Shown here in pieces: positions 55,011 through 55,091 of a stretch of 55,091 bases of DNA. This DNA is from Chlorokybus atmophyticus. Its lineage: Eukaryota > Streptophyta > Chlorokybophyceae > Chlorokybales > Chlorokybaceae. Within the stretch, counting starts at the first letter, position 1. Each line of letters opens with the position of its first letter. Location of the stretch: assembly GCA_009103225.1 (NCBI GenBank), contig RHPI01002112.1:230471-285561 (forward strand). The letters run 5' to 3'. A model generated the notes under the pieces. It searched no databases. It saw only the letters and a program-made list of their open reading frames with translations, and was not told where the DNA came from. Made by a program: the position numbers and the translations under genes.

Positions 55011-55091
55011 GGTAGAGGTGAAGACTACGGGTAGCAGCGCAGTATGGGATAGCCGGCAGGCAGTTGTTACTCACTCAACAAGCTCACCCCC

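Overview
This window is nuclear DNA from a plastid-bearing green eukaryote, most likely an alga. Genes are split by many short GT-AG introns (COG1 has about 20 exons). One gene encodes a plastid-type pyruvate dehydrogenase E1 alpha and another an ELIP-like chlorophyll-binding protein, both with Ser/Ala/Arg-rich transit-peptide-like N-termini. A meiotic ZIP4/TEX11 homologue and a fused Moco sulfurase are also present. I cannot name the genus. Introns and spacers carry many TGCATGCA/GCATGC-type words. Four single-N gaps (8058, 14173, 49742, 53514) mark assembly joins, two of them in or beside extreme low-complexity tracts.

Layout. 45-4943 (-): ABCC/MRP-type ABC transporter, cut by the left edge. 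6181-12135 (+): COG1 tethering-complex subunit, with a 209-base poly-C tract in one intron. 12.8-14.7 kb: AT-rich island with a 77-bp palindrome and a 188-bp exact copy of a COG1 exon/intron piece ending at an N. 15349-17422 (+): plastid PDH E1 alpha. 18.9-26 kb: disordered region with unrecognised ORFs, a long hairpin-forming inverted repeat, scrambled pieces of the downstream Moco sulfurase gene, a probable F-box/LRR-like gene with broken frames, and copies of an interspersed repeat. 26568-30129 (-): Moco sulfurase (MOCOS/ABA3 type). 30.3-31.4 kb: second AT-rich island. 32267-33977 (+): F-box protein resembling Arabidopsis At4g00755. 34702-38485 (-) and 39229-43172 (+): head-to-head ZIP4/TEX11 and PIG-O, followed by a partial tandem duplication of the PIG-O 3' end. 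44268-45063 (-): ELIP-like protein. 45-48 kb: gene-poor, repeat-bearing. 48143-54031: an apparently complete PIF/Harbinger transposon with terminal inverted repeats, a Myb/SANT-like protein gene and a DDE transposase. 54.0-55.1 kb: possible gene fragments.

The host genes are ordinary housekeeping genes (transport, Golgi trafficking, plastid acetyl-CoA supply, Moco enzyme activation, GPI anchoring, photoprotection, meiosis) and do not form a pathway together. I saw no convincing new multi-gene system. The most unusual material is the 18.9-26 kb region and the Harbinger element, whose transposase 5' flank shares a repeat with that region.
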